Source: Hybos culiciformis
Taxonomy: Eukaryota; Arthropoda; Insecta; Diptera; Hybotidae
Reading direction: 5' to 3'
NCBI GenBank assembly: GCA_964007475.1
Contig: OZ023273.1
Coordinates: forward strand, 147,099,308 to 147,163,307
DNA length: 64,000 nt
Shown here: piece after piece, positions 26,336-39,598 of the stretch
Layout of the letters: every line of letters starts with the position of its first letter
How positions within the stretch are numbered: position 1 is the stretch's first letter
Position numbers and translations under genes: made by a program
The notes under the pieces: model-generated
Told to the model about the DNA's origin: nothing
Database searches by the model: none
The model's input: the letters and a program-made list of their open reading frames with translations, nothing else

Positions 26336-29300
26336 ACTTACCGAAGACATGCGCATTAAAATTATTATTGTAAATTCTTAAGAAAGAACAACTAAAAGAA
26401 GTTATAAATATGTCTGTTTTAGACTTTTTTAGAGGATGGATGAAAAATGGTAAATGAAACAAGTTTTCTATAAACATTTTAGTTTCGATTAAATAAACTT
26501 TAGCGAATTTAGTTTAGGACCAGTTTTCACGTCTGAACGTTTTTCTTCGATCGAATCTTATTCGGGAACAATTATTGCTGAAAAAATTAAATTTATTTAA
26601 TCTTTTTGCTGTCTTGTGGTCTTGCGATGGATCCTCCCTAATTATAACTTCTAGATTGACTTGTACAAAATTTCGCTTTCATTTGATATAAATTCATTCT
26701 CATTAAATAATAAATATTTCAAAAAAAAAAAAAAAACCAGACAGAAAATAATTATATTAGAAACACGAAAAAAATTTTCATTAAATTAAATTGAAATAAT
26801 GTTCTTAGTTTTCTCATACTGAATAAACCATTTAAACGCATTACGTATTTTTATAAAAATAATTTTTTTTATTTTTTTTCATCCTTTAAAAACCCAAAAA
26901 GGTGATTTAAACCCGAAAAAATGATGAAATTATAGCAAAATAAAAATATATTTACATTGTATGTATAGGTACCTACATAATAATCTGATTTATAATTTAA
27001 AAAAAAAAGCTTTTTACAAGTATTACTGACAAGCCATGTAAAACTCTTATTTACGAAAATATTTTATGAATTTAAAATATAACAAAATAAACAAAATACA
27101 TAGGATATTGTTTTAAAAAATATTTAAGAAAAAATAAGATACCACTGGGTATTATACAACTCATCAACCAGATATTCAAAATGCAATTGAATTTCAATTT
27201 CTAAATTTCTTAATTTAAATAATTCCAACATTTAAATTTGTTTCAAATAGTTATGGTTTCAGTATTACTTACGAATATCCAGAACCTTGACTTTTCATTA
27301 TTTCGTTATTTAACCATTTTTCAATAGTCTGAAACTAACGACATCGGTTTAGTTATTTTATAAAATTTTTGGTCTTAACTGGATTTATTGGTTGACCACA
27401 GAATAAAACATATTTAAATAAAAGAGAATAGGTTTTGAAACAAATTTAATTTAAGTTTCGAAAAATCTCAAGAGAATGTTATATCTGTATGTAAGTATAA
27501 GCAGCACTATTCACTATATAATTTTCCAACTCTAAATGATAAAAGTATATTTACAGAAATTAAAACAAAATCCCATCTCAGACAAAACACAAAACTATAT
27601 AATAATATCAAAATAAAACATCCATCGGAAAATTAACCCTTTTACCAAGAATTACTTACAATAATTACCCTTATTAAAACCCAAATACATATAATATAAA
27701 AATAAAAACCAACAAATAAATAAGAGAAAAATTTGTTCATAAAAATTCGTCCTTTTTATTTCATGATTTATTTAAATTGACAATTTGATTTTCACGTGTT
27801 TCACATTCTTGTTTTTCTTTCTTTCATTCATTTGAAAGTTTCAGACCATTAAATCCCTATCATTGTATACCATAGAATTCATAAGAAAACGGAATGAAGC
27901 AAAAATACTATATATAATTATTTTGTCCTTGAAATAAAGAAGAAGAAATTATTTTTGCCAAGAATGACAGAGTTTTTTGTTTTGTTTGTGCGAGCAAACG
28001 AGGGACTCATCAGCATTGAAATATTGGTTATATATTTTCTTTTAATCTATTAAATGACATTTTAGGCAAATATTTTTAACATATAGATTTAACATCGATG
28101 GCATTATAAACTTTGAAAAATAATAAATTTTTAAAATAACATTTTGCAAAATGTAATTTCTTGAAATTTTCATATAGGACAATACTTTATTTATGTATAT
28201 TTGTAACTCTTTGGCCTGAATTAATTACCATAAAAATTAAAACAAAAAAAAAAATACAATATTCTAAATTTTTTTTTTTTTATACATAATTATTTTAGAA
28301 AGCAAAAGGGTTAAATAGATGGGTAGAAAAAAGTGGTTTTTGGAATTAATTATTATTATTTTTTTTTCTTCATTCATTTTTTGAATTATCACCTTTTGGG
28401 TTTTTTTTCTAAGTACATAATATTTTCTTTTTTATTTATATTTGCATAGAATAAAGTAAATTTTTTTAACAAAATTAGATTTAAAAAAAAAAGAATGATT
28501 TTTACAGCATTAATGACTATTAATCTTCTGAGAAGTTTCGTGATTTTTCAAATAAAAAGGTGAATTTAGTGAATTAATTTTTTTGTTTTTTTAATTAGAT
28601 AGAATATACTTAAGTCTATTGAAATGGAAACAGCTTCTATGGAATTTCATCTGAAGAATCTATTTATATTAAGACACAAAGTTACATGTATCTTAAGAAA
28701 GTCAAAAATTTCTTTTCTAATAACATTTAAACTTCACTTTTTTACTGATTGAATTAGGATTTTCAATTAAATGAAAATATAATATAACAGACCAGATTAT
28801 TGTGAAAACATATCTTTTATTAAATATTTTTCAATTTAAAAGGGAAAACGAATTTTCCAGGAATTAATGTATAACGAGGTTAGGTTTTATATATGGTTTC
28901 ATCAAAATTAAGTTAAGTTCTGACTTTGATAAAAAAGCAAATCAAAAATAAGCCATATCTGAAACATTAGTGCGTATAACTCTAAATCTGAATTCTTTAA
29001 TATTCGTTTGCTTCTTTATCAAACTGAGAAATTCTTATGGACAATTTAAGTTAAAGATTAAAATGAATTTTTTTTTTTAAATTCTATATTTAATTTTATT
29101 TTCTCACTATTTTGAGGTTTGGATGTCACGTGTTTAACTCATTGCCACACGTATAATAAAAATCATTATATCAAGTGTATTATATCATGTATTTTATGAA
29201 TACCTTTATGTATTTTTTTTTATGTTTTTTTTCACAATTTAAAATGAAACTAAATTTCTTATACATTTGAAGAATTTTCATAGCAAAGACATAGAAATTA

Positions 29301-30267
29301 TAACAATGGTATTTCCAAGAATATTTTCTTTAAAACCTTCTGCTTTCTCGATAATAAGAAAAAAATTACACAGAATTTGTCTTCTGTTATGAAATAGAAA
29401 AAATATATTTTTTTATGAAATATCATAAGAAAATATTTATTTAAAATTTTTATTTATTTTTATTTTTTATTTTTCCAAAACAAGCAGAATTTAAAGGTAT
29501 GAGGTTTCGATTCAATTGAATGAACAAATTTTAAAACTGTACAAAACCCTTATAACCAAGTTATTTAAATCGACGTTAAAATGCACATAATACGAACATT
29601 GAGAAGTTTTAAAATTGTATCTCAACTAAATACCGAAGTCATACTCATAAAATAAAATTGAGAATCACTAAAAATATCCGTAGTAATTTATTTATCTTTT
29701 TTTAAGCATTTAAACTTCTATATTTGATTTGACAACTTGCTTTTTTATATACAACTATATACAAAGAACTAAAAGTTCTCATAAAGTAATTAAATTTTAA
29801 GAAAATAGATACTTCCTATCTTTTCTTTCATTTTGATGTATCAATTGCAATTAGAAGAAATGAAGTCACACATAATAAAAGCAAAATAATTAGTATTACT
29901 CTCAAAATAATCTGAAATTAAGCTTATTAAAGTCCACTTAAATGTAATAATACTAATACATACAATGTTAATTAAAAATATTTAATATTATTGATATTAT
30001 GACAAATTAAAAGAAAAATATATATAACTAAATTTAGCTCTAAATAATTTAATTCTTCTTGTTTTGAACTCGATATAGTGTAATATTGGGTAGGTATGAA
30101 CACTAACTTAACTATAGTCATAAAATATTATTATTTGTGGAAATTATATATTTACCCTAATAATAAGATTCCTATGTGTAAAATCTAATTAGCATATATT
30201 TTTTTTTAAATTCATAAATTTTATTCAATTTCTATATATTTAACTATATCCCAATAACACCTTAATT

Positions 30268-30317
<50 letters not shown>

Positions 30318-33300
30318 CTTATATATCTTGTATATAGTTAATCGCACCTTATCAATTTAAGTATTATATTAAAAGTCTTAGTTTTTGTGTGCCAAATAAA
30401 AAAGCATTAGGAAAACTTCCCTAACCAATTTTAAAATTGTTTTTAAAAAGGAAATGCATAACATATTTGAGAACTAAAAATGAGGGTAATAAAATGACCA
30501 TAACATTTCCTTTTTAAAATACTACATTAGTGGCGAAATGATATAAAATGCATTTATTCCAAAGCAAAAAAAAAACTATCTTATATCGGAATCTCAGTAT
30601 GTGTGGGAAATCTTATGCGGATATCATGAATTTAATAATAAATTTATTTTTATATTGAACTAAACTGAATTATAGATTTGTTTTTGTTTTTAATTCTACA
30701 TCTTCGGAACTATATAAAACGCTCAGTCGAACACAAATATAATAACGACTGGATCTACTTAATTACTTGCACATCAAAGTTAAATCTTTTTTTTTAACGT
30801 TTTATTCCAATTTTTAAAATAAAAATTATTTTAAATTTTTATTTATTTTTCGAAAAATTCAATATTTGAGATATTGCATTTGAATATGTTAAAATTTTAT
30901 ATCACCATTTCATTTTTAAACTATTCTTTTGTTTTCAATTATTATTTTATGAAAACTATGATATTATGCTTATAATTTGACAAACAAATGTACATATCTC
31001 TGCCTCAGTAATAGAAATTTTGCATTATTTATTTTCGTAACAAAAACGAACTCTTAATGATTTTATTATTTTATTTGCAATGTTTAATACGCGGCGCTTA
31101 GTCGTCGATGTTAAAATTTCTTAACCTACCTAAGTTATATCTTTGTAACTTTTAAATAGTCCTTGATGGAATAAAAAAATTAAAAAATCAAGGTGAAATG
31201 TTTGTTAGTTTTTTTTTTGTCTCCTTTTATCTTTATTTAAAATTTTCAATATCATAAAAATTTTCAAAATTTTTCAATATAACTTCATTTAATATGCCAA
31301 AAGCAAAATAGAGAAAAAAAATTTTTTTTTTGCAAACAAACCCTTGATATTTCATATATTTTTATGGGACCGCGCTTTTTCTTTTTTCCCCACATTTTGT
31401 TTACATAAAAACAATGTTTGTTTTAGGTGTTCTTTTGTCTAACATTACAAAATATTATGAAACTAAGCATAATAATAATAAAAAAAAAAAAAAAAAAACA
31501 GAAAAAAAATTTCAACTATGCAAATGAAAGTGTTTTGTTTGATTTGTGTTTGATATCTTGTCATAAATTATGAATAATTTGTTTTTGCCTTGTTGTTTTT
31601 TTTTGCTGATAAATTTCTTTTGATAGCAACAAAAATTAAAAAAAAAAAAAGAAGAAAATACATTTTTCGTTTTTTTTACTTTTCGTTGTGTTCGGAAAAT
31701 TCTGATATCAAAAAATGTAAACATTATTATGATTAAAGAATGCAAACATAAAAATATTATAAAATTTTCTTTTTTTTTTTGGCTTACCATAAATTCTAAC
31801 AAAACAACACCAATTTTTGTATTTTTTTTTTTTTTTTGAATTTTAATCTGAAACGAGAAGAAAAATTATGAATTTAAAAAAATATGTAGAAGAAAATTTT
31901 TAGTATAGAATTTTTTTTTAGTTTAACTAAGTTTTATATGATTCAATTTTAATATAATAAAAATATTATTATTACTTTCTATCTAAAGGAAAAAAAAAAA
32001 AACCAATTTTCTTATCACCATAACTATAAAACTACTTTTTTTTATTGCGTATTTGAAGAAAATTGTTAAGAAAATTTTCAATAAGAAAAAGACTCAAATA
32101 AGGACTCAAGATTCGAAATCGAAGAACTAGCTTGTTTCAGCTCAGTTGAAAATTTGACAATTTTAATGTAGACTGGTGTTATCGGCGCATCAACTATTCG
32201 CTAAATCTTCGATAATTATATCTATAATAGTCGGTAGATAACTTATAAAGATTCAGTTCTTCTTATGTCCTAATGGTGAACTATTAAAAAATTTAGATTT
32301 TTTTTATTATATAAATTCTGCACAAGAATTCGGGTTTTAAAAAAAAAAAATACGTCCCAAATATTTTATATACAGTGAAAAATTCTCACTAAAAATATAT
32401 GTTGTTTGTTATATGTATTTTTATATGTCTTATGTTATAGATACTACCTATGTAATAATATCTTATTCAAAATAATTTTTATTTTTACTTTAACAGAAAA
32501 ACAGACAGCTACATCAGCTTAAAAATAATAATATTCGTGCTTGTTAAGAGAAAACCAGGAACAAAAAAACAGAATATAATTTCCACGAAAAAAACCAAAA
32601 ATATCTTATTTTGTTGATTTTTTAATCAACATTTTTAAAATTTTTCCACAAAAAAAAAATATTATCAACATGTATTTTTTTTTTGTTCATTCGCAAAAAA
32701 ATAAAAAATAGAAACATACCAAGAATTTAGAAAACATGTGTTAAAAAATTTTCTTTTTTTTCAAGAATTTTCCAACAAAATGTCTTTTTTTTTTTTTTTT
32801 GGCTTTAAAATATATAATTTTATTCTCTGTAGAGAAATTTTCTTTTAAAACTTGTATTGTTGTCATTTTTTTTTTTTTTGTGAAAAAATTAAGAAAACTA
32901 ATAAAATGCAATTTCTTTATTTTTTTTAAACGATATAGAAATAAATGCATTGAAAATAATATACTCATCGTCGTTAATTTTGCAAACAAGCGTATTTGAA
33001 TATTTTTGAGATATTAAAAATTAAAGGGTTTTTTTTTTAAATTTGAGGCTTCCCGAATACGTTGAGTAAGGAACCATATTAAAATCATATATATTCTTCT
33101 ATTACGAACCTTAGAGATGGACTAAGTAAATATATTTCTTTATTAAGGCCAATGTCTAAGTATAATAATAAACTAGTTTGAATGTATTATTAAGGCTTCA
33201 TAAACATAAGTATTATTAACCATAAAGTGGTATCGCGATAAGTTAGAAAAAAATTTCAATTCGCAGAATGTGGAATGCTCTCTCTTCAAAATTGTTCCCT

Positions 33301-33330
33301 ACAGCTGGCGGACGTTTGATTTACGACTTG
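26336..33330. other. AT-rich gene-free DNA
   Basis: No supported gene. Frames of up to about 100 codons near 31512-31802 and 32741-32999 are poly-Lys/Phe low-complexity translations of A/T runs. A (TA)n microsatellite lies at 30270-30314. Confidence 0.6.
30270..30314. repeat. (TA)n microsatellite
   Basis: About 22 uninterrupted TA units. Confidence 0.95.
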
Positions 33331-33623
33331 CGCCGCTTTAAGAAGAGTGTAAATGATTACCTACTGACTGTCCCACTTTTTAATCCCGCCTAAACTTCCT
33401 GTCCCTATTATTAAATTAAGTATAAAAGGCATCCCACCTAGTGATTTGGTAACTTTAATAAAAAAAAAATCGCGCCGCTTTAAGAAGAGTGTAAATGATT
33501 ACCTACTGACTGTCCCACTTTTTAATCCCGCCTAAACTTCCTGTCCCTATTACCAAATCCATACTTCTTTAAGTATAAAAGGCATCCCACCTAGTGATTT
33601 GGTAACTTTAATAAAAAAAAAAT
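33331..33623 (+). repeat. Tandemly duplicated promoter/LTR-like repeat
   Basis: Two direct copies of about 140-151 bp, at 33331-33470 and 33473-33623. Each runs from CGCCGCTTTAAGAAGAG through CCTGTCCCTATTA and AGTATAAAAGGCATCCCACC to an A-rich end containing AATAAAA. The second copy carries a short insertion before the TATA motif. Each unit has a TATAAAAG about 36 bp before AATAAA, which would suit a compact LTR or a duplicated core promoter. No adjacent retroelement genes are visible. A related inverted copy lies at 35045-35180. Confidence 0.6.
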
Positions 33624-35044
33624 CAGACTGGACTCTTTCCTGAATAACTGACGATATGTTGTTTCCGAAAATTCTAAATTATTTAATTATCTAATTAAAA
33701 ATTCAACAAAAAAAAAAAAAATAGGAAAAATAACAAAAGATATAATAATAAACTTTTTGAATTAAAATATTCAAAATTAGATAAGCAATATATGCTTCAA
33801 AAATGACAAAAAAAAGGAAAGAAAACTTAAGAATTACCACAAAAATTGGGTTATCTTTTTTAATGATTTTTTTTTTCCAAGAATATAGTATTAAGTAAAT
33901 TTTGACTCTATCTAATTTTTTCGAATATATACATTTAAATAATAAGTTGAATAATTTTCTTTTTAAGTGTCCAATTTTACCGCATAAGAGACATAGTCTT
34001 AAAGGGTTAAACATTTTTATAATTATTTTTTAAAATTTTATTCAATGCTTTGATTTAATACTTAGGATATATGCAGGTTAATATCCATAAAAAAAAAAAT
34101 AAAAAATAAAAAAAAAATTAAAAGAAAATTAATAATAAATTATATGGGAAGATAAAAATTTATTATAAAAAACATATTAAAAGCTCATATATCACACCTA
34201 ATTTAAATATTCTACAGGAGGAGGAATTTACATATTGTTCCAATTTTTTTTTTTATTTTTATTTTATTTCTATACGGATAGAATTTTTATTACACTCGCT
34301 CTTTATTATATTTTATGATTTGCGTGATAATTTGTCATCAATTGGAACACTCTGAACATATATGTGGGAAAATTCTTTCAATACCCAATTTTTTATCCAT
34401 ATATTATAATATAGAAAAAAAAAAATTTTTATTTTTTTGTTTTTTTATTAACTAGGAAATCCAATTAAAGAGATTCTTTTCTAGATAAATTTATTATACC
34501 TTCAATAAAATATGTAATATTAAAAAAAAAATAATAATAATAATAATAAAAAGTATATTAATTAAAACAAATTGCGTATTTTTATTTTCCTGGCTTTCTT
34601 TCAAAATTTCCCCGCCATAATAAATTTTATTTTATATTTCGTTTTTTATTTTTTTTTATAGTAATTTCCTGACCTTTTTTTTAATAACCCTTCCTTTTCT
34701 TTGAAGTTTTTGGCATAGAATTTTTTTTTGATAATAAAATATAATAAGTTATTTCTTCTAGCCTTTGGAATATTATTTTCATGTTAAAATTAATAGTAGA
34801 AAATAATTACATAAGAAATGTATATTAATATATTGTCCTGTCCATTAATGTTAAAATTTTTGGCTTTCTAAATTTTTAGTTGTTTAATATTATAATGAAA
34901 ATTTGTTTGGAAAAATTAAAATAAAAAACAGTTTTTTTTTTGAAAATAACATAAAATATGTTTTAGATTTTGTGATACATCAATTTTATGTTTAATAGAT
35001 TAATATCTAAGCCTAGCGAATTTTTTTTATATAATAGCTACTAT
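33624..35044. other. AT-rich gene-free DNA
   Basis: No supported gene. The stretch lies between the direct and inverted copies of the TATAAAAGG-containing repeat, and may be the inside of an eroded element or unrelated DNA. It holds a short AAT microsatellite near 34530-34550. Confidence 0.5.
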
Positions 35045-35180
35045 GTGTAGGATACCTTTTATACTTAAAAAAAATGGTATGGATTTGGTATTGGGGACAG
35101 GAATTTTAAAAGGCAGTAAAAAGCGGCGCAAGTCGTATTTCAAAAGTCCACCAGCACTGGGTAATAATTTTGCAGAGTGA
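35045..35180 (-). repeat. Inverted, diverged copy of the LTR-like repeat
   Basis: Read on the minus strand, this stretch shares ACGACTTGCGCCGCTTT, CCTGTCCC and AAGTATAAAAGG with the tandem repeat at 33331 and its left flank, in the same order. It also shares a GCTGG(C/T)GGAC motif that, in the tandem array, lies just before the first unit. It lacks the AAGAAGAGTG segment and the terminal A-rich tail. Confidence 0.55.
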
Positions 35181-35901
35181 TCATCTTATATTCGTGAGAT
35201 ACGAACTGAAAACGGAATCTCGTTCTATCACTTCTGGGAATTTAAATAAAATATGGGTACTACGTTAGGTCGGTATTTTAATGTATATATGAAGCTTAGG
35301 AAGTAGGGCGTATCTCTTCCAACAAAGTACGCAACTTTTTCGAAATGTAATACATATATCTATCTCAAATAGCAACTTCTCATTCCGAGTATTCACATTA
35401 TTCACAATATAGTAATTTTATTTTTAAAAAAACTGTGAAAACTTATATCCTTTCGATCAATCTATTAACATCAATATAATTTTAATAAAATAAAGTCAAA
35501 TTTGTGAATTTAGAGGAGATATCCATGAAATTTAATTATGGTACTTTTAAAAATAAATTGAAGAAATGAAAATTACGCAACTTTACACATAATGTTAGTT
35601 ATTAAATACTTCCACAGCTGCACTAGTTACTATAAACCTTTTTTTTTTAAATAAGAAATAGATATATTTTTATTTTTTAAGGGTTCTTATTTCCATTTAC
35701 TATTCTTTATTCTAAAAAAATGTATTAACGGAATACAAATGCTCTCTTTAATAATTTTACGCATCATTCAATTACAAGATTCCGATATTTAAGAAAAATA
35801 AAACTCACGTTATTAGCGCACTCACATTAAATTTGTTTATTTCAAAATAAGTAAGTTAAAAATCCTCTATTTTACTTCGTTACAATTTAATATATTTAAA
35901 T
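35181..35901. other. 3' flank of the secreted-protein gene
   Basis: No further gene seen. Read on the minus strand, this is downstream of the stop codon of the secreted-protein gene. AATAAA on the minus strand (35836-35841) is its likely poly(A) signal, about 60 nt past the stop. Confidence 0.55.
35836..35841 (-). terminator. Poly(A) signal of the secreted-protein gene
   Basis: AATAAA on the minus strand, about 60 nt downstream of the TAG stop at 35902-35904. It is the first canonical hexamer after the stop that I see. Confidence 0.5.
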
Positions 35902-37258
35902 CTATTCCTCGGTTTTTTCATCTTCCTTCTCGGTTTCACTTCCAGTTGAGCCTTCTTCAGTTGGTGTATCATCTTTATCTTCAGTTTCTTTTTCTGCTTC
36001 ATTTCCAGTTTCTTCATCTTTATTTTCAGGTTCTTTTTCTGGTTCCTTCTCAGATTCTTTTTCTGATTCATTTTCTGATTCTTTTTCTGATTCCTTTTCT
36101 GATTCCTTTTCTGTTTCATTGCTATTTTTTTCATCCTCCTTTTCTTCTTCCTTTTTTTCATCTTCACCGTCACCGGCATTTCCACCGTTTTTCTTATCTT
36201 CATCTACAATTTCTTGAATTTTCTTCTCTGTTTCACGAATTACGCGTTTAGCTTTTCCAATAATTTTCGGTACACATGGTGATTTTAACATAGTGTTAAG
36301 GCTCACTCGTTTCCATTGACTTACTAATTTTGTGTAAGCACTTGGAAGTGGTGACAATTCTTTTAGTTTTTCTCTAATTAATTGGGAACATTCTGCAGTT
36401 TCTTTAGTATTTTTTTGATCCTTAGCAGTACATGCTTCAATTTGACTGAGTAAATTTTGAATAAGTGGCATAGAATCATCAAATGTTTTTTTGGTGTCAT
36501 CATAAAGGTTTTGAATTGGCCCTAAAATATCATTGGCACAATTTTTAGCTTCGTCCATAATAGAAGCGTTAAGATCATCAACAAGTTTTTGAATCTTTTC
36601 TTTTGCCTCCTCTGATACATCAGCATTATCAGATTTTTCGACTTGACTATCAGCCCAAGCAGTCATTTGATCCTCAGAATTTTGTAACTCATCATCCACC
36701 TTTAAGTAATAAAAGTTTTAAGAATAAAACTTATCATCGCAATAAAAGTTAATTTATTAAACTGCCATTGAAATCAATTAAATTAATTAAGAAAAGGAAC
36801 AAAATGATACTAACCTTCTGTTGGAATTCAGCTAATTTTTGTTCAGCATAAGCCAATGCTTCACGTGCTCTATTTTCAATATTTTCTAATCTACTCTTGA
36901 CCTGATCAACAGTTGACCTGATAATTCGACTAGTGAAATCATTTACAGCTTTGGCTATAGATTCACGAATTGCATTGAAAATTCTTTCATATGTTTGTAA
37001 TTTAGCAACAACAGCTTTTGTAATTGAATTTGTCACTTCTTTGCCAACTCCCTTTGCCACATCCAAACTGCCGGATATAACATCTCTTGTTGTATCAACA
37101 ACACCTTGAGCAAAATCAGTACTTTTATCAATTCCAGATCCTATACTGCTGCCAATACTATTAGCTAGATCTGCGCCGAATTGAAAAAAAAACGGTCCTG
37201 GTCTGGCAGCAGTCAATGATATTGCCAGAACAACAAAAAAGGATATTGAAATTTTCAT
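35902..37258 (-). CDS. Secreted helical protein with Glu/Lys/Ser-rich tail (two exons)
   Basis: Exon 1 is 37258-36815 (148 codons) and exon 2 is 36699-35902 (265 residues and stop). They are joined in phase 0 across a 115-bp GT-AG intron, giving about 413 residues. Exon 1 begins with a textbook signal peptide (MKIS, then a hydrophobic stretch ending near Ala18) followed by long amphipathic, Ala/Ile/Val-rich helix. Exon 2 adds more predicted helix with four Cys, possibly two disulfides, and ends in about 90 residues of low-complexity acidic sequence built on Glu-Lys-Glu-Ser/Pro repeats. The protein is predicted to enter the secretory pathway and leave the cell. I do not recognise a named family. 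The shape suits a rapidly evolving arthropod secretory product (salivary, venom, silk-gland or haemolymph), but that is an inference. Core promoter and poly(A) signals are present. It is the only credible host gene here and lies 2.1 kb from the Polinton. Confidence 0.82.
36700..36814 (-). other. Spliceosomal intron of the secreted-protein gene
   Basis: On the minus strand the donor is AAG|GTTAGT at 36815/36814 and the acceptor is CTTAAAG|GTG at 36700/36699. Both flanking codons are complete (phase 0). Reading through the donor instead gives a hydrophobic 21-residue tail and a stop, which is less plausible than continuing into the long exon 2 frame. Confidence 0.8.
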
Positions 37259-37303
37259 TTTGTTGAAAATATTCTACAATTGATCTTTTCAATAAAATAT
37301 TAG

Positions 37304-37339
37304 AACTGAACGAAAAATTTAAGTGTAATAGTTTATATA
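37304..37339 (-). promoter_or_regulatory. Core promoter (TATA + initiator) of the secreted-protein gene
   Basis: On the minus strand TATATAAAC (37339-37331) is followed by the arthropod initiator TCAGTT (37309-37304), whose A is at 37307. The TATA box therefore starts at about -32. The predicted 5' UTR is 48 nt and ends at the ATG at 37258. Confidence 0.7.
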
Positions 37340-37478
37340 TATTAGACAATGTTTACATCACAGTCTACAAAGCAGTTGTTTAAATTTAAAATTAAGTTAC
37401 ATACTAAATTTAATGAATGTATAATGAAAAACACTTGATTAAATATAAGGTTGAAGTAAATTGATGATACATTGTAAA

Positions 37479-37575
37479 AATGATTTTTCATAGATCAATG
37501 TTCAAATTTTTCATAGATCAATGTTCATATGTTATGATTTTTCATAGATCAATATTTCATAGATCATGTTCAAAA
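37479..37575. repeat. Tandem repeat of TTTTTCATAGATCAATGTTCA
   Basis: Four imperfect copies, the last two shortened. An 84-codon plus-strand frame crosses it and simply repeats the translation, so I do not treat it as a gene. It lies about 170-270 bp upstream of the host promoter. Confidence 0.8.
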
Positions 37576-38143
37576 AGTCTATATATATATTCTTTCGCAA
37601 TTTTATTGAAGGTTGCTCACAGCGGGCGAATATGGCAGATTGTATTCGTGTTTATTTTTAGATATTTTCTTGGTTCCTATATATATACCCAATTTTTTTG
37701 TCATTTAAAAGAAGAAAAATTTCATCAAATTTAAGCCAATTTTTTTTTCTTTTTCGAGGACAAAATAAAAGTAACCAAAATAAAGTGACACAAAAAAAAA
37801 AAAGAAGAATATTAAATAACAACAATAAAGTCTTTTATTTTTCTTAAGTATTAGAAAACAGGAAAAAAAAAAAAGAATAAATATATGGTTCCCCTGAGTG
37901 CCATTTTTAAATCAACACAATAATATAAGAATTCCCAACCCTTCATAATAAAGTCAACAATATCTCTTATTCTATAATATACCTCTAGGGGTGTCTAATT
38001 ATTGAAACCAAAAACCTTCTTCTTTCATATAATTTTTTTCTGAAAGCAAGTAAGTAAGTTTTTATATATTTTATTTATAAAAAAACATACATAAATATAT
38101 TTTGAGAAACTTATTGACTTGTTACTTTAAAAAAAAAATAAAA

Positions 38144-38181
<38 letters not shown>
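38144..38181. repeat. (AAT)n microsatellite
   Basis: About 12 uninterrupted AAT units. Confidence 0.95.
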
Positions 38182-38185
<4 letters not shown>

Positions 38186-39362
38186 AATATAATGCAAAAT
38201 AACATTAAACAGAACTCAAAAGTAAATTGCCTGTGGGGTTACTTAATATATTTTGTAATAACTTTCTTTCTAAGACCATGAAAAAATGATGATCGTCGCA
38301 ACTTTTTTGGTAAACAATTTCAAAAAGAGATCTATCAAAAATTCAACTTATTGCAGTTGTAACAAATTAATTCTTGCGAATTAAAATCTATTTTATTAAT
38401 ACGGAATAATTGAGTTTATTAAAATAAATATTCGCATCAAAACAATTCAAAAAAATATTTTTTTTTTTTGTAATACTAATCTGCGACTAATTGTCTATTT
38501 TTGTGGAATTTAGTAAAAACTAGTGAGAGAAATCTTAAAATATGTTTTCGGCTTCGGATATTGTCCAAGGATTCGGATTCAGAGTGAGGGTGAAAACAAA
38601 TTTCAAAGAAAATCTTGTATTTAATTCTGATAAAATTTATAAATATGTTCAGTTAGGAACCATTTTCCAGAACTCAACCTAATATTGTTGTAAAAAAAAC
38701 AAAAAAGGTTTTCATATTAATTTTATTTATTTTTTTTTTGCCAACTGAGACGATAACGGGTCGAAATAATAATAAATAATATAATTTTGTCCTTAACACA
38801 AAAAAAACAAAATTTTTTGAAGTCAAGAAAACTTTTTGAAGCAGAAAATACCTACCTTGTCCTCTAAAATAAAATTATCAAGGACAAACTCAAAAATTAC
38901 ATAACATTCACATTATTATCTTTAAACACTTTTATTCCTTTTTTTACGTTTTTTTACGTTGTGTCTTTTTAAACAAGCTATTAATGGCTTTTTTAACACT
39001 TTAAAGTCAAAAATCCTATGAGATATTTTCATATGATATTTTCATGAAGAAATATTAAAAAAAATATTTACAAAATTATTTACAAGTTCAGCATAAATAC
39101 GGAAAAAAATTATATCTGATTTTGAAGGCATAAGTTTTTCTCGAATTTTATGGAAGCTCCAAATCAACGGTCGAGACAATTGATGATATTTTTCAATAAA
39201 TTTCAAACATGTAAAATTTTCTAGCCTAGCTTCGTTTTTACTTCAACTTCGACAAATATTAAATTTTTGACAGAAACAAGTTTTCTTCGACTGTTGGCTA
39301 TAAAAATTTGAGAATGTTATCATTTTCACACTTAAAATAGAAATAGTTTTAATTATAATTAT

Positions 39363-39368
39363 AATATC
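39363..39368. repeat. Left target-site duplication, AATATC
   Basis: Directly abuts the left TIR and is identical to 54431-54436. Six-base duplications are characteristic of Polinton integration. Confidence 0.95.
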
Positions 39369-39598
39369 AGTAGTATGAATATGGGGTTTCTGCGTCAAAA
39401 GTGGTGTACATTTTTAAAGTGGCGAAAATTTTTTGTATGGGAAAAAGTGAAGCTCAGAGCACTTTTTCACCGTTTTTGAAAATGATAAGAAAAAAAGCTT
39501 AGAGCACCTTTTCGTCTTGTCAAAGTTGTTTATATATATATATACATATATATAAAATTGCTTTCTTATCAGTGGCAAATGTAACTTTGTATTTGAAA
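39369..39598 (+). repeat. Left terminal inverted repeat (230 bp)
   Basis: It matches the reverse complement of 54203-54430 throughout, apart from one extra TA unit in the internal TA tract. It starts AGTAGTATGAATATGGGG. Inside it are two related motifs 45 bp apart, AGCTCAGAGCACTTTTTC and AGCTTAGAGCACCTTTTC. Confidence 0.97.

Larger units (their letters stand above)
37342..39362. other. Intergenic DNA between host gene and Polinton
   Basis: Upstream flank of the secreted-protein gene. It contains a short tandem repeat at 37479-37575, an AAT microsatellite at 38144-38181 and AT-rich filler. No gene is seen. Confidence 0.6.

Noticed and set aside
35946..36251. 101-codon plus-strand Leu/Phe-rich frame
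   Set aside because: Antisense shadow of the Glu/Lys/Ser repeat tail of the secreted-protein gene.
37480..37734. 84-codon frame with repeated FHRSMF
   Set aside because: Direct translation of a tandem DNA repeat; no domain and no promoter or splice signals of its own.
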